Source: Halomonas sp. S3-1-1
GTDB lineage: Bacteria; Pseudomonadota; Gammaproteobacteria; Pseudomonadales; Halomonadaceae
DNA: 64,000 bases
Assembly: GCF_023757625.1 (NCBI RefSeq)
Contig: NZ_JALGBZ010000003.1
Location: forward strand, 248,001 to 312,000
Reading direction: 5' to 3'
Shown: positions 17,205 through 26,752 of the stretch, in pieces
Numbering within the stretch: position 1 is the first letter of the stretch
How the letters are laid out: each line of letters begins with the position of its first letter
The notes under the pieces: generated by a model
Seen by the model: the letters and a program-made list of their open reading frames with translations, nothing else
Database searches by the model: none
Told to the model about the DNA's origin: nothing
Made by a program: the position numbers and the translations under genes

Positions 17205-18490
17205 GTATGACGATGGTAGCCCTGATAGGAATACTTTGTCTGTTTTTGCTCATTCTTTTAAGAATGCCTATCAGCTTTGCCATGTTCTTAGTGGGCTTTT
17301 TTGGCATGCTGTATATGACAAGCCCTATTGCGGCTTATAACGTTATTAGCTCGGGAATATGGGAGCAGCTGTCAAGCTACTCTTTAAGTGTCATTCCCCT
17401 GTTTATTTTTATGGGTGAGCTACTGTTTCGCTCAGGAATTACGGAGAAAATATTTGCCTCGGCCTATGCCTGGATTGGCCACTTGCGCGGTTCCATGGCA
17501 ACTACCACGATCTTGAGTAGTGCCGGGTTTGCGGCCGTCAGTGGTTCGAACACGGCAACAGCCGCCACGGTCGGCACCATCGCGCTACCGGAGATGAAAA
17601 AGTTCGGTTATAACCGCGCGTTGAGTGCCGGAAGCGTGGCGGCAGGCGGCACACTTGGCGTCATTATCCCGCCGAGCTCAGTACTCATCGTCATTGCCTT
17701 GCAGGCTGAGCTTGCTATCCGCGATCTCTTTCTCGCCAGCATCGTACCAGGGCTCATTCTGGTAGTGCTGTTCATTGCCATGATCGTACTAATCTGTCGC
17801 TTGAAACCTCACATGGGACCTCAGGGAAGTCGTTCTTCCTGGTCCGTGCGGTGGCGCTCATTAAAGGGGGTCATCGAGGTCGCCGTACTGTTCATGCTGG
17901 TGCTGGGCGGGCTCTTTGCTGGATGGTTTACCTCGACGGAGGCGGCGGCGGTTGGCTGCGTCGGTGCCATGCTGATCACCTTAGTGCAGGGTAAGCTGAG
18001 CTGGACCGTTCTTCAGGAGGCCGTGGCCAACGCATTGAAATCCTCCGCCATGATTTTGATGTTGATCGCGGGTGCGGTGATTTTTGGTCGCTTTTTGACC
18101 ATCACTCGACTGCCCTACATGGTCGGTGAGTGGGCTGCCGCACTACCTTTACCTGCCATATTAGTTATGGCCTTTATTCTGCTTATCTACATTATCGGCG
18201 GCGCTCTGATGGATGCGATGGGATTTTTGATTATATCGATTCCCATCTTTTTTCCAGTGGCGATGGCACTTGGATATGACCCGATCTGGTTCGGCGTTGT
18301 GGTGTGCATCGTGACCAGTATGGGAGCGATTACGCCGCCAGTGGGCGTGAATGCCTTTATTGTTAAAAGCTTGGACGACGAGTTACGCATGGGCGAAACC
18401 TTTCGCGGTGTCGGGTACTTTCTACCGCCTTATATCCTGTGTATTGCTTTATTGCTGGCCGTTCCTCAGTTGGTACTGTTCATCCTTTAA
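17201..18490 (+). CDS. TRAP transporter large permease (DctM)
   Basis: A 429-residue polytopic permease, the transport subunit of the TRAP system. Conserved segments are SSAGFAAVSGSNTATAATVGTIALPEM near residue 107, GGTLGVIIPPSSVLIV near 150, STEAAAVGC near 247 and AITPPVGVNAFIVK near 380. It forms the unit dctPQM with its upstream neighbours and ends 99 bp before iacH. It is the only large permease near the three related DctP proteins, so it may serve more than one binding protein. Confidence 0.95.
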   Translation: MSMTMVALIGILCLFLLILLRMPISFAMFLVGFFGMLYMTSPIAAYNVISSGIWEQLSSYSLSVIPLFIFMGELLFRSGITEKIFASAYAWIGHLRGSMATTTILSSAGFAAVSGSNTATAATVGTIALPEMKKFGYNRALSAGSVAAGGTLGVIIPPSSVLIVIALQAELAIRDLFLASIVPGLILVVLFIAMIVLICRLKPHMGPQGSRSSWSVRWRSLKGVIEVAVLFMLVLGGLFAGWFTSTEAAAVGCVGAMLITLVQGKLSWTVLQEAVANALKSSAMILMLIAGAVIFGRFLTITRLPYMVGEWAAALPLPAILVMAFILLIYIIGGALMDAMGFLIISIPIFFPVAMALGYDPIWFGVVVCIVTSMGAITPPVGVNAFIVKSLDDELRMGETFRGVGYFLPPYILCIALLLAVPQLVLFIL

Positions 18491-18555
18491 CGTTTATTAA
18501 GGGTGAGATTGGCAGTCACTAAAAATGGCTTGGTAAGTCGGTTTAGATACTTGAA

Positions 18556-18567
18556 TTTTCATGTGAT
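18556..18567 (+). promoter_or_regulatory. Short copy of the shared element before iacH
   Basis: TTTTCATGTGAT here is identical to the first 12 bases of the core element found upstream of two dctP genes. It lies 22 bp before the iacH start codon, in the 99-bp gap between dctM and iacH. A 12-bp match can occur by chance, but its position at the head of the iac genes makes it worth testing. Confidence 0.35.
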
Positions 18568-18589
18568 ATGTCTACAGAGGCGATCTAAC

Positions 18590-19750
18590 ATGACAGTAAT
18601 TACTTCAGCCGTAGATCTGGGGCAAGGCGGTAAACGCGTTGTCGTCAAGGATACGATCGATATTGAGGGATTGCCTACGATGGCTGCTTCGGCGGCGCTG
18701 GCCGAGATCGCGCCGGCATCCCGACATGCGGATATCGTTGCACGCACCCTTCAGGCAGGCTACCACATTGTCGGTAAAGCCAATTTGCACGAGCTGGCAT
18801 TTGGCATGACCGGAGTGAACGCTTGGACAGGCACACCGGAAAACCCCGGTTATCCGGATTTGGTTACCGGTGGTTCTTCCAGTGGCTCGGCGGCCGCCGT
18901 TGCGGCAGGACTGGCCGATATCGGTATCGGCACCGACACCGGTGGCTCCATTCGCGTACCCGCGGCCTGCTGCGGCGTTTACGGCCTGAAACCTACTTTC
19001 GGGCGTCTGAGTCGGGAAGGCATCATGCCCGCGGTGAGCAGCCTCGACTGTGTTGGCCCCTTGACGGCAAATTTGCAGGATTTGATCGACTTCATGGCGG
19101 CGGTAGATCCCACCTTCTCGGTGGCGCCAGCCGGGGAGTTAGGCTCGTTGGGAGTTATAGACGTCGATGCCGAATCGTCCATTCTGAATGGGCTTGGGCA
19201 GCAGCTCGACCAAGCCGAGGCCAAGCAAGAGAGCGTGGCCTTACCGCTGATGGCCGAAGCCTTTCATGCGGCCATGACGGTCATCAACCGGGAAACCTAT
19301 CTTGCCTGTGAAGCGCTGCTGGGCAGCGGCAAAATTGGAGACGATGTTGCCAAGCGTTTGAACGCGGCGGCTTCAACGTCTGATACAGAGCTTGCCGAAG
19401 CCGAGCGAGTCCGCCATGCCTTCACCGCCGAAGTCGACCGCTTGTTGATGCGTCATGACTATCTGGTTCTGCCGACCCTACCGCATTTTCCGATGAAAGC
19501 AAGCGAGGCGTTGGCAGGTCGTCAGGATTTGAACATCTCGCTTTTCGTGCGTCCTTTCAACCTCTCTGGCCATCCCGCTTTATCCATTCCTTTGCCGCCG
19601 TATCAGGGGCTTCCCGTTTCCATGCAGGTGATAGGGCGTGGCGGTGACGATGCGGGTGTATGTCGTGCCAGCTGGCAACTGATGCAACAGGGAATGCCAC
19701 TGGAGGCAACCTTCAAACAAGGAGACAAGCATGCCGCAGTACGTCGATAA
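18590..19750 (+). CDS. iacH: Amidase of the iac cluster
   Basis: A 386-residue amidase-signature-family enzyme. The Ser-cisSer-Lys triad is in place: Lys in RVVVKDTIDIEG (~residue 20), then TGGSSSGSAAAVAAGLADIG near 95 and the nucleophile Ser in GTDTGGSIRVPA near 115-125. In iac clusters IacH is the amidase; its exact substrate is not settled, but an amide or lactam bond of an oxindole intermediate is a fair guess. ATG 18590 follows AGAGG at 9 nt; the longer frame (from 18503) has no family sequence. Its 3' end overlaps iacA by 20 bp, so the genes are coupled. Confidence 0.88.
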   Translation: MTVITSAVDLGQGGKRVVVKDTIDIEGLPTMAASAALAEIAPASRHADIVARTLQAGYHIVGKANLHELAFGMTGVNAWTGTPENPGYPDLVTGGSSSGSAAAVAAGLADIGIGTDTGGSIRVPAACCGVYGLKPTFGRLSREGIMPAVSSLDCVGPLTANLQDLIDFMAAVDPTFSVAPAGELGSLGVIDVDAESSILNGLGQQLDQAEAKQESVALPLMAEAFHAAMTVINRETYLACEALLGSGKIGDDVAKRLNAAASTSDTELAEAERVRHAFTAEVDRLLMRHDYLVLPTLPHFPMKASEALAGRQDLNISLFVRPFNLSGHPALSIPLPPYQGLPVSMQVIGRGGDDAGVCRASWQLMQQGMPLEATFKQGDKHAAVRR

Positions 19751-20876
19751 AGAACAGTGGGGAGGCAAGGCCCGTTTTGACGCATTGCTTGGTGATATTC
19801 GCGCTCGACGTGAGGAGATCGAGGCGCTACGCCACCTTCCCTCGGATATCATCGACCAATTCAAGGCCATTGGCGTCTACCGTGCGATGGTGCCTGCTCG
19901 ATTCGGTGGTGATGAAAAGTCCCCGGCGGAATTTCTTCGCATGGTTGAAGCGATTTCAACCGCCGATGGATCGGCTGGCTGGGTAGCCAGTTTCGGCATG
20001 AGCCCCGCCTATCTTGCCGCCTTGCCTGAAAGCACGCTAGAGGAAGTTTGGCGGGAGAGCCCGGATGTAGTATTTGCCGGGGGTATCTTTCCACCGCAGC
20101 CTGCCGAGCGTACCGAGCGCGGCTTCAAGGTGAGCGGTCGCTGGAAGTTTGCCAGCGGTTGTATGGGCGCATCGCTTTGTGGCGTGGGCATTCTACCCGA
20201 GGAGCAGGGCGCGCTGCCGCGGATGGCGGTAATGCCTCGCTCTCAAGTCCAGATCGATCCGACCTGGAACATGATCGGAATGGTGGGCACCGGCAGTCAT
20301 GATCTTGTGGTCGAGAATGTCGAAGTGCCCGAAGAGTGGACCTTCGTTCGGGGAGGTAAACCCACCATCGACGGCCCTTTCTTTCGCTATCCATCGCTTT
20401 CGTTTGCCGCCCAAGTGCTCTCGGTCACCACGCTTGGAATGGCTCGAGAGGCGCTCGATATCGTGCGGAATTCGGTGAAGGGGCGAAAATCGATCACCGG
20501 TGCGCCTAACCTTGGCGAGCGCGAGTACGCGCAGATTGCGATTGCCAAGGCGGAAGCTCGGGTGCAGTCGGCTCGCCACTTTTTCTATAAGAGCACGGAT
20601 GATGCTTGGCAAGCCATCGAGCAAGGCGGTGTTCCAGATCGCGATCAGGTCAACCTGTTGCGGTTATCCACCACCCACCTGACGCACGAATGCGCCGACG
20701 CTATCCAATCGCTCTATCGCATCAGCGGAATGAGCGGTGCCGACAACGCTCACCCGTTATCGCGCATCCTGCGTGACTCTCAACTATGCACTCAGCATGC
20801 CTTCATGGGCGAGGTGACCTGGAAGAATGCGGGCGCCATTTTCTTCGGACACGATCCGTTACCGGGCTATCTGTAG
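19731..20876 (+). CDS. iacA: Indole-3-acetate monooxygenase, acyl-CoA-dehydrogenase-like flavoprotein
   Basis: A 381-residue flavin-dependent monooxygenase of the acyl-CoA dehydrogenase/HpaB-like fold. In studied strains IacA hydroxylates the indole ring of IAA and also oxidises indole. Visible family features are the N-terminal helical domain (LPSDIIDQFKAIGVYRAMVPARFGG), the middle beta domain (KVSGRWKFASGCMGASLCGVG; WNMIGMVGTGSHDLVVENVEVPEEW) and the C-terminal helical bundle. It uses reduced flavin, presumably from IacG (28117-29046). The overlap with iacH and the iacB neighbour match the known gene set. Confidence 0.9.
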   Translation: MPQYVDKEQWGGKARFDALLGDIRARREEIEALRHLPSDIIDQFKAIGVYRAMVPARFGGDEKSPAEFLRMVEAISTADGSAGWVASFGMSPAYLAALPESTLEEVWRESPDVVFAGGIFPPQPAERTERGFKVSGRWKFASGCMGASLCGVGILPEEQGALPRMAVMPRSQVQIDPTWNMIGMVGTGSHDLVVENVEVPEEWTFVRGGKPTIDGPFFRYPSLSFAAQVLSVTTLGMAREALDIVRNSVKGRKSITGAPNLGEREYAQIAIAKAEARVQSARHFFYKSTDDAWQAIEQGGVPDRDQVNLLRLSTTHLTHECADAIQSLYRISGMSGADNAHPLSRILRDSQLCTQHAFMGEVTWKNAGAIFFGHDPLPGYL

Positions 20877-20912
20877 CCGACTTTTGACCCACTCATTACG
20901 GAGAACATCATT

Positions 20913-21257
20913 ATGCAACGCGTACTTTTCTGTATCGGTATCAACCAGAACTTCATGAATGCCACCGCCGACGAAGGTAAGCAGGTCTGGCAGGCCTTCA
21001 GTCAGATGATGCAAGGCATCGATAATCTGCCCGGCGTCACTATCCTGGGCATCATGGATGATGACCGCATTATGGTCGGCCCTTCCGCTACGGCTCCTTG
21101 GACGGCGTACATCATGGCCGATGTACCGGACTACGATACGGTCGTCGAGGCCTGCAACTTCTTCCGTACCACGCCCGTCGGTGATGGCACCTACAAACTC
21201 TGGAAATACGCTCGCGTTGAAGCGCGAATTGGTCGCGAACTGGTCGTTCCCGAATAA
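20913..21257 (+). CDS. iacB: Small iac cluster protein IacB
   Basis: A 114-residue soluble protein without catalytic motifs that I recognise; sequence such as GVTILGIMDDDRIMVGPS and APWTAYIMADVPDYDTVVEACNFFR suggests a dimeric alpha-beta barrel fold. Its length and its place between iacA and iacC match IacB of other iac loci, whose role is not settled; published work on a Caballeronia enzyme set found that IacB is not required for the IacE step. The call rests mainly on gene context. Confidence 0.8.
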   Translation: MQRVLFCIGINQNFMNATADEGKQVWQAFSQMMQGIDNLPGVTILGIMDDDRIMVGPSATAPWTAYIMADVPDYDTVVEACNFFRTTPVGDGTYKLWKYARVEARIGRELVVPE

Positions 21258-21322
21258 CTGTCGCTTTCCAACGAGCAGGCTTGGCATATAAGGCCGCCAG
21301 TTAACGCTATCAGGAGAAGATC

Positions 21323-22597
21323 GTGAACCAGCTGATTGATATCAAGAATATTACTTTGGACCCGGAGCGGTTGGTCGAGAGCGACAAGGTGGCATCAACG
21401 ATGTACACCAGCGAAGTGCTTTTCGAGCAGGAGCAGGAGAAGATCTTTCGCAAGACCTGGGTGTGGGTCGCCCACGAGAGCGAAGTACCTGACAAGGGAT
21501 CGTTCAAGCTCTCTACCGTCGGTCGCGAGCCGGTCATCGTCGTGCGTGATCGTAAGCAGAACATCCATGTAATGCTCAATCGCTGCAGGCATCGAGGCGC
21601 CACGGTGTGCGAGATCCACAAAGGAAAGACCTCCTCTTTCCAGTGCCCTTACCATGGCTGGGGATACGGGCTTGATGGCAGTCTGCGGGCCATTCCACAC
21701 CCCGAACAGTACGGAGAGGCGTTTGACAAGGCTCAGCATAGTCTCTTCTCCCTACGCACCGAGACCTATAACGGCATGATCTTCGCCACCTTCAACGATG
21801 ATATCGAGCCGCTCGAGGAGTTTCTCGGTGCTGCCAAAAAGTGGATCGATCTTTTCATGAAGCAAGGTGGCGGCTACCCGGTGAAAACCATGGGTGAGCA
21901 CCAGTTCTCGGTCCCCATGAACTGGAAAGTACAGCTCGAGAACACCACCGATGCCTATCACTTTCCCATCGTACACAAATCCTTTTTGCAGTCGCTCGAT
22001 GCCGAAGCCGAAGACACATTCACCTTTCTAGACGGTGAGGGGTTTGTGGAAGATTTAGGCAACGGGCACTCCGTGATGGTCATGATCCCCGAACTGGTTG
22101 ACCTTGAGGCGGATCTGGAGCGCAAGATCCCGGAGCGCTTCGAGGAACTGGCTGACGAGCTGCGCGCCGAGGGCTACCCGGACGACCAGGTCCGCCGCAT
22201 CGTCAGGGCAGTCGGCGGTTCTGGCTTCAACCTCAATCTCTTTCCCAATGTGGCGTGCTCGATGGCGTTTTTCCGAGTGTTGACGCCGGTTGCCGTGGAC
22301 AAGACCGATATCCGCCATATTGCCTTGGGTATGGAGGGGGGGCCCGACGCGGCCAACCGTCTACGCCTGCGTTTGCACGAGCACTTCCAGGGGCCCATGG
22401 GCTTCGGCTCTCCCGACGATGCGGAGGTTTGGGAGCGCATTCAGCGCGGCGTCGAGGGCGGCACCGAACTGCCGATCCTGGTAAACCGCGGGATTGAGAA
22501 AGAAGAGCAGGGTGAGGCCGGACCGCGTGGTCATGTATCGGATGAGACGGGCATGCGCGCCGCTTATGGCATGTGGAAACGGATGATGCAGGAGTAA
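21323..22597 (+). CDS. iacC: Rieske dioxygenase large subunit of the iac pathway
   Basis: A 424-residue aromatic-ring-hydroxylating dioxygenase alpha subunit. The Rieske [2Fe-2S] ligands are C88, H90, C108 and H111 (CRHRG...CPYHGW). The mononuclear iron site is D210, H213 and H218 in NTTDAYHFPIVHKS plus a later acid. It is followed after 3 bp by iacD (small subunit), and the reductase iacF is two genes further on, giving a complete two-component oxygenase. In the iac pathway this complex acts on the dioxindole-acetate stage on the way to catechol. Confidence 0.93.
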   Translation: MNQLIDIKNITLDPERLVESDKVASTMYTSEVLFEQEQEKIFRKTWVWVAHESEVPDKGSFKLSTVGREPVIVVRDRKQNIHVMLNRCRHRGATVCEIHKGKTSSFQCPYHGWGYGLDGSLRAIPHPEQYGEAFDKAQHSLFSLRTETYNGMIFATFNDDIEPLEEFLGAAKKWIDLFMKQGGGYPVKTMGEHQFSVPMNWKVQLENTTDAYHFPIVHKSFLQSLDAEAEDTFTFLDGEGFVEDLGNGHSVMVMIPELVDLEADLERKIPERFEELADELRAEGYPDDQVRRIVRAVGGSGFNLNLFPNVACSMAFFRVLTPVAVDKTDIRHIALGMEGGPDAANRLRLRLHEHFQGPMGFGSPDDAEVWERIQRGVEGGTELPILVNRGIEKEEQGEAGPRGHVSDETGMRAAYGMWKRMMQE

Positions 22598-22600
22598 GAC

Positions 22601-23086
22601 ATGAACAATGCCGAACACGACAATTTGCTATGGCGAGTCACGCAGTTTCTGTGGAACGAAGCGGCCATGCTCGATGCAAAAGAGTATGACGCTTGGCTGG
22701 CGCTATGGCAGCCCAAGGGGCTCTACATCATTCCTATCGAGGAAGCCGAGAACTACGCCGACGTCCTCAACCTCTGTTACGACGACGATAAAATGCGGCG
22801 CGACCGTATCAAGCGGTTCCAGGATGGCTTCTCGATTTCATCGGCACCGCCTGCGGTTACCGTGCGGACGTTGTCGCGCTTTGTAATCGAAGCGGTCGAC
22901 GGTCAAACGGTTACGGTCTCCTGCGCCCAGCATCTGGTAGAAGACAAATTCGGCCGTCAGCGCCTTTGGGCCGCCAACGTGCGTTACACCCTGACCATCA
23001 CTGACTCAGGCTTCACGCTCGAGGAGAAAGTGGTTCGCTTGCTCAACTCGGACGGAGTGCTGAATTCGTTCAGCTATTTATTCTGA
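22601..23086 (+). CDS. iacD: Ring-hydroxylating dioxygenase small subunit
   Basis: A 161-residue beta subunit of a ring-hydroxylating dioxygenase, a SnoaL/NTF2-like cone fold without metal sites. Typical features are the N-terminal helix with EAAMLDAKEYDAWLALWQ and the C-terminal strands LTITDSGFTLEEKVVRLLNSD. It follows iacC by 3 bp and its stop codon overlaps the iacE start by one base. It probably stabilises the IacC trimer. Confidence 0.92.
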   Translation: MNNAEHDNLLWRVTQFLWNEAAMLDAKEYDAWLALWQPKGLYIIPIEEAENYADVLNLCYDDDKMRRDRIKRFQDGFSISSAPPAVTVRTLSRFVIEAVDGQTVTVSCAQHLVEDKFGRQRLWAANVRYTLTITDSGFTLEEKVVRLLNSDGVLNSFSYLF

Positions 23087-23844
23087 TGGCTACACCACTA
23101 CCCGACAAGCTTCAAACCGCCGTTGTGACAGGGGGCGCTCGCGGTCTCGGCGTTCACATCGTGCGCGAGCTCCATCGCGCCGGATTTCGCGTCGTGATCA
23201 CTGATATTGACCCCACTCCTGCTGAAGCGCTCGCCACCGAGCTGGATCTGGCGGGGGAAACCGCCGTGACTGCCACGCTGGATGTCGATAAGCCGGAAGA
23301 CTTCCAATCGGTGCTGGATAAGGTCGTTGCACGATTCGGTAGCTGCGAAGTGCTGGTTAACAACGCCGCGCGCACGGCCGTGCAAGGGGTGCTCGATATC
23401 TCCCCGTCAGATTTCAACTCGGTCATGGCGACCAACGCCGGCGGTACTTTTGCAGGGTGTCAGGTCTTCGGGCGCCACTTCAAGAAAAACGGCTACGGTC
23501 GCCTTATCAATCTCGCATCGCTCGCGGGTCAGAATGGCGGCACCGCGACCGGTGCACATTACGCCGCATCCAAGGGCGCCATTCTGACGCTCACCAAGAT
23601 TTTTGCGCGCGATCTCGCCAAGGATGGCGTGACGTGCAACGCCATTGCGCCGGGGCCGCTGGATACGCCCATGGTCCATGACGTGCTGGGTGACAATCTG
23701 GACAAGGCGCTTGCCAACATTCCGGTAGGGCAGTTGGGTGCTCCTGAGCTGGTGGCCCAAATGGTCGCTTTTTTGGCGAGCCCCCAAGCGGCCTTTGTTA
23801 ACGGTGCTTGCTGGGATGCCAACGGCGGCATTTACATGCGCTGA
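23086..23844 (+). CDS. iacE: Short-chain dehydrogenase IacE
   Basis: A 252-residue SDR. The cofactor motif TGGARGLGVH is near residue 12, NNAA near 91, and the catalytic Tyr-Lys in YAASKGA near 160-164. In Caballeronia, IacE was shown to convert 2-oxindole-3-acetate to 3-hydroxy-2-oxindole-3-acetate, with the oxygen coming from water, and to accept longer side chains. It is fused in expression with iacD (1-bp overlap) and precedes iacF by 16 bp. Confidence 0.9.
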   Translation: MATPLPDKLQTAVVTGGARGLGVHIVRELHRAGFRVVITDIDPTPAEALATELDLAGETAVTATLDVDKPEDFQSVLDKVVARFGSCEVLVNNAARTAVQGVLDISPSDFNSVMATNAGGTFAGCQVFGRHFKKNGYGRLINLASLAGQNGGTATGAHYAASKGAILTLTKIFARDLAKDGVTCNAIAPGPLDTPMVHDVLGDNLDKALANIPVGQLGAPELVAQMVAFLASPQAAFVNGACWDANGGIYMR

Positions 23845-23860
23845 GCAACGGGAGATGAAC

Positions 23861-24814
23861 ATGCAAAATGACCTTTTGACACTACGCATCGATCGCCGAG
23901 AAATTCAGTCCAGCGACATCGCGGTGATCGACCTTGTCGCCGTGGATGGAAGTGAGCTGCCTCCTTTCGAGGCGGGAGCCCATGTTGATATTCATCTCGG
24001 CGAAGGGCTGATTCGCCAGTACTCGTTGAGCAACCACCCTAGCGAGCGGCATCGTTACCGCTTGGGCGTGTTGCTCGACCCTGACTCTCGCGGTGGCTCC
24101 CAAGCAGTACACGAGACACTTCACGAGGGCGTCGAGCTCAAGGTGAGCGCACCGCGTAACCTGTTCCCGCTGGCGGCCTCGGCCCATACGCTGCTGGCCG
24201 GCGGTGGTATTGGGGTGACGCCAATGATTGCCATGGCGTATGAGCTACAGGCGACAGGGCGCTCTTTCGAGCTCCATTACTGCGCCCGGTCGCGAGAAAG
24301 AGCCGCTTTCATTGACGAACTTCAGAGTGCATTCGGCGATGCCGTAGTGCTGCACTTTGATGACGGCGATGCCCGTCAGCGCCTGAATATTGACGAGGTC
24401 TTGGCCGCTCAGCCCAGCGATACCCATCTTTATGTTTGCGGCCCTACCGGCTTCATGAACTGGGTCATTGAGGCCGCTAAACAGGCAGATTGGCCCAATG
24501 CCTGTGTACATTCTGAGTTCTTCACCGCCGAGCTCGACACCACAGGGGGAGCCTTCGAGGTGGAAGCGGCTGCCAGCGGTGTGATCGTTCAGGTAGACGA
24601 AGGCATGTCGATTGCCAACGCTTTGAAGGCTGCTGGTGTGAAGGTCAACGTATCCTGCGAGGAGGGCGTATGCGGTACGTGTATCTGCGACGTGATCGAG
24701 GGGACTCCGGACCATCGCGATCAGTTTCTCAGCGATGAAGAAAAGGAGGATAACGACCAGATTGCAGTGTGCTGCTCACGCGCCAAGAGCCCTAGGCTCG
24801 TTATCGATATTTGA
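23861..24814 (+). CDS. iacF: Ferredoxin:NAD(P)H oxidoreductase of the iac dioxygenase
   Basis: A 317-residue class-IA-type reductase (VanB/phthalate-dioxygenase-reductase-like) that passes electrons from NADH to IacC. The flavin motif RQYSLSN is near residue 49, the NAD-binding GGGIGVTPMIAMAYEL near 115, and a C-terminal plant-type [2Fe-2S] domain with CEEGVCGTC near residue 266-274 and the last Cys near 304. ATG 23861 has GGAG at 6 nt; earlier in-frame starts lie inside iacE. It is followed 21 bp later by the second TRAP system. Confidence 0.92.
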   Translation: MQNDLLTLRIDRREIQSSDIAVIDLVAVDGSELPPFEAGAHVDIHLGEGLIRQYSLSNHPSERHRYRLGVLLDPDSRGGSQAVHETLHEGVELKVSAPRNLFPLAASAHTLLAGGGIGVTPMIAMAYELQATGRSFELHYCARSRERAAFIDELQSAFGDAVVLHFDDGDARQRLNIDEVLAAQPSDTHLYVCGPTGFMNWVIEAAKQADWPNACVHSEFFTAELDTTGGAFEVEAAASGVIVQVDEGMSIANALKAAGVKVNVSCEEGVCGTCICDVIEGTPDHRDQFLSDEEKEDNDQIAVCCSRAKSPRLVIDI

Positions 24815-24835
24815 ACTGACTAAGGGAGCGTCGTC

Positions 24836-25387
24836 ATGCAGCCTTTTGGCACACGGCTTTGCGAGCAGATTCTTAACCTCTGCGGTATCGGTTTACTGCT
24901 GATCGCCCTGGTCATTGGCCTTGGCGTACTGATGCACTTGATGGGGTGGTCCCAACTGCTTGAGTTTGATGCTTCCTACACGTTGATAGGGCGGAGTATC
25001 ACGTTCAACGCGTTGATGGGGCTCCAAATACTGCTCTTTACCTATGCCATGATGCTGGCGGCCGCTCCCGTTTTATGGCTTGACCGTCACGTCAGAGTCG
25101 ATGTGTTGCATGCACGTCTTCCCGCTCGCGGCCGGCTCATCATCGACTTGATTGGTCATCTCGTCTTTGGCATTCCCTTCTTGGTACTGCTGCTGCTGCC
25201 TGCTTATCGCTTTGCCGAACGGGCGTACATGACGGGCGAGCGCTCAACCGATGGTGGGTTGATCGATATTTATATCATCAAGGCGGCACTCCCCATTGGG
25301 ATGACGCTGTTCCTGGCCGTGTTGATATTACTGACCGCGCGACATACCTGGTGTTTGATGACCGGTAGGAGGTCGCATGCTGCTTGA
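24836..25387 (+). CDS. TRAP transporter small permease (DctQ), second system
   Basis: A 183-residue membrane protein with four hydrophobic helices. The WLDRHVRVDVLHARLPARGR segment near residues 80-100, linking helices 2 and 3, is characteristic of DctQ. It lies 21 bp after iacF and overlaps dctM by 11 bp, so this TRAP system is inside the iac operon. It is a different subtype from the DctQ at 16728-17204 (longer, with an extended loop before helix 4). Confidence 0.9.
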   Translation: MQPFGTRLCEQILNLCGIGLLLIALVIGLGVLMHLMGWSQLLEFDASYTLIGRSITFNALMGLQILLFTYAMMLAAAPVLWLDRHVRVDVLHARLPARGRLIIDLIGHLVFGIPFLVLLLLPAYRFAERAYMTGERSTDGGLIDIYIIKAALPIGMTLFLAVLILLTARHTWCLMTGRRSHAA

Positions 25388-26711
25388 TATGTGGATGCCG
25401 CTGACAATGGTGCTCCTGCTTTTTATCGGTATTTTATCGGGCTATCCGGTAGCGCTGGTACTAGGCGGTGTATCGGCCATTTTTCTTCTATTCTCGGATT
25501 TGCCACTGGCCTTCGCCAATCTGATGCTGACCCGAGTTTACGCCAATGCGTTGAATAATTGGCTTTATATCGCGATTCCCATGTTCATTCTAATGGGATT
25601 GCTGTTGGAAAGAACCGGGTTGGCGCGGGAGGCCTTCAGGGTCAGTGAGCGCATGCTGCAGCGCCTTCCCGGTCATTTGGCATTAACAGTACTGTTCATT
25701 GGCGGGCTCATGGCGGCAACCACGGGGGTCGTCGGCGCATCGGTGGTGTTGCTGGCCGTGCTCGCTTTGCCCCGCATGCTGGATGCCGGTTATTCCGCGC
25801 CCTCTGCCTCGGGGTTGATTTCGGCGTCGGGTACGCTGGCCATTTTAATGCCGCCTTCCGTCATGCTGATCATTCTATCTAGCCTGGTAGGTGTTCCTGT
25901 CGGTCACCTTTTTCGAGCAGCGCTGGTACCCAGTGCGCTACTGATGCTGCTTTACATGCTCTATTCGCTAGGGCTCGCTTGGTGGGGTAGCGGGCGTAAC
26001 GCCTTCCCCGCCGAAGAGAGTGAAGCGGTATCGCTCGAACCTCAAGGTATATGGCGCAACGCGCTGGCGCTTTTTCCATTTTTAATACTGATCCCTGCGG
26101 TTCTTGGAACCATTGTATTCGGCGTGGCGACCCCTACCGAAGCGAGCGGGGTTGGCGTTTTAGCGGTACTTCTCTTTGCAGGCGTCATGGGCAAGATAGA
26201 TGGTTCGGCCATCATGACGGCGGCCAGAGAGGCCGTCATTTCTACCGCCATGATCATGATGCTGGTGATTACGGCTACGTGCTTTTCTCTGATTTTCAAA
26301 GGTGTCGGGGGAGATAGTTTGATTCGCAGTAGCCTGGAGCTACTGGGAGGTGGAAGCTGGAGCGTACTTTTCTTGATCCTGCTACTGGTCTTCCTGTTGG
26401 GATTCTTTTTGGACTGGCTGGAAATCTCTCTAATTTTAATGCCTATCTTCGTTCCCATCGTGACACAGCTTGATCTAGCCAATGGCCTCAACGGCGTGTC
26501 GTTATTGGTTTGGTTCGCCATTGTATTTGCCATCAACCTGCAAACCTCCTTTTTGACGCCCCCATTTGGCGTCTCGCTCTTCTATTTGAAAGGAGCTGTG
26601 GGTGAGCGTGTTTCTACCCTGGACATCTATAGGGGAGTAATGCCTTTCATCGCTATTCAGCTGTTTGTGTTGCTGATGATCCTGATCTTTCCAGGAATAT
26701 TGATGCTGTAA
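25377..26711 (+). CDS. TRAP transporter large permease (DctM), second system
   Basis: A 444-residue polytopic permease of the FcbT3/DctM group. Family segments include NWLYIAIPMFILMGLLLERTG near residue 62, GLMAATTGVVGASVVLLAVLALP near 108, SGTLAILMPPSVMLII near 148, and LDWLEISLILMPIFVPIV near 345 followed by TSFLTPPFGVSLFYLKG near 390. The LTPPFGVSLFYLKG form of the last motif is typical of the TRAP group that takes up larger, often aromatic or keto-acid substrates. It partners the DctQ before it and the DctP after it. Confidence 0.93.
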   Translation: MLLDMWMPLTMVLLLFIGILSGYPVALVLGGVSAIFLLFSDLPLAFANLMLTRVYANALNNWLYIAIPMFILMGLLLERTGLAREAFRVSERMLQRLPGHLALTVLFIGGLMAATTGVVGASVVLLAVLALPRMLDAGYSAPSASGLISASGTLAILMPPSVMLIILSSLVGVPVGHLFRAALVPSALLMLLYMLYSLGLAWWGSGRNAFPAEESEAVSLEPQGIWRNALALFPFLILIPAVLGTIVFGVATPTEASGVGVLAVLLFAGVMGKIDGSAIMTAAREAVISTAMIMMLVITATCFSLIFKGVGGDSLIRSSLELLGGGSWSVLFLILLLVFLLGFFLDWLEISLILMPIFVPIVTQLDLANGLNGVSLLVWFAIVFAINLQTSFLTPPFGVSLFYLKGAVGERVSTLDIYRGVMPFIAIQLFVLLMILIFPGILML

Positions 26712-26752
26712 CGTGCTCAACAAAAACGACAACCTTAAACGGAGTTGAAACC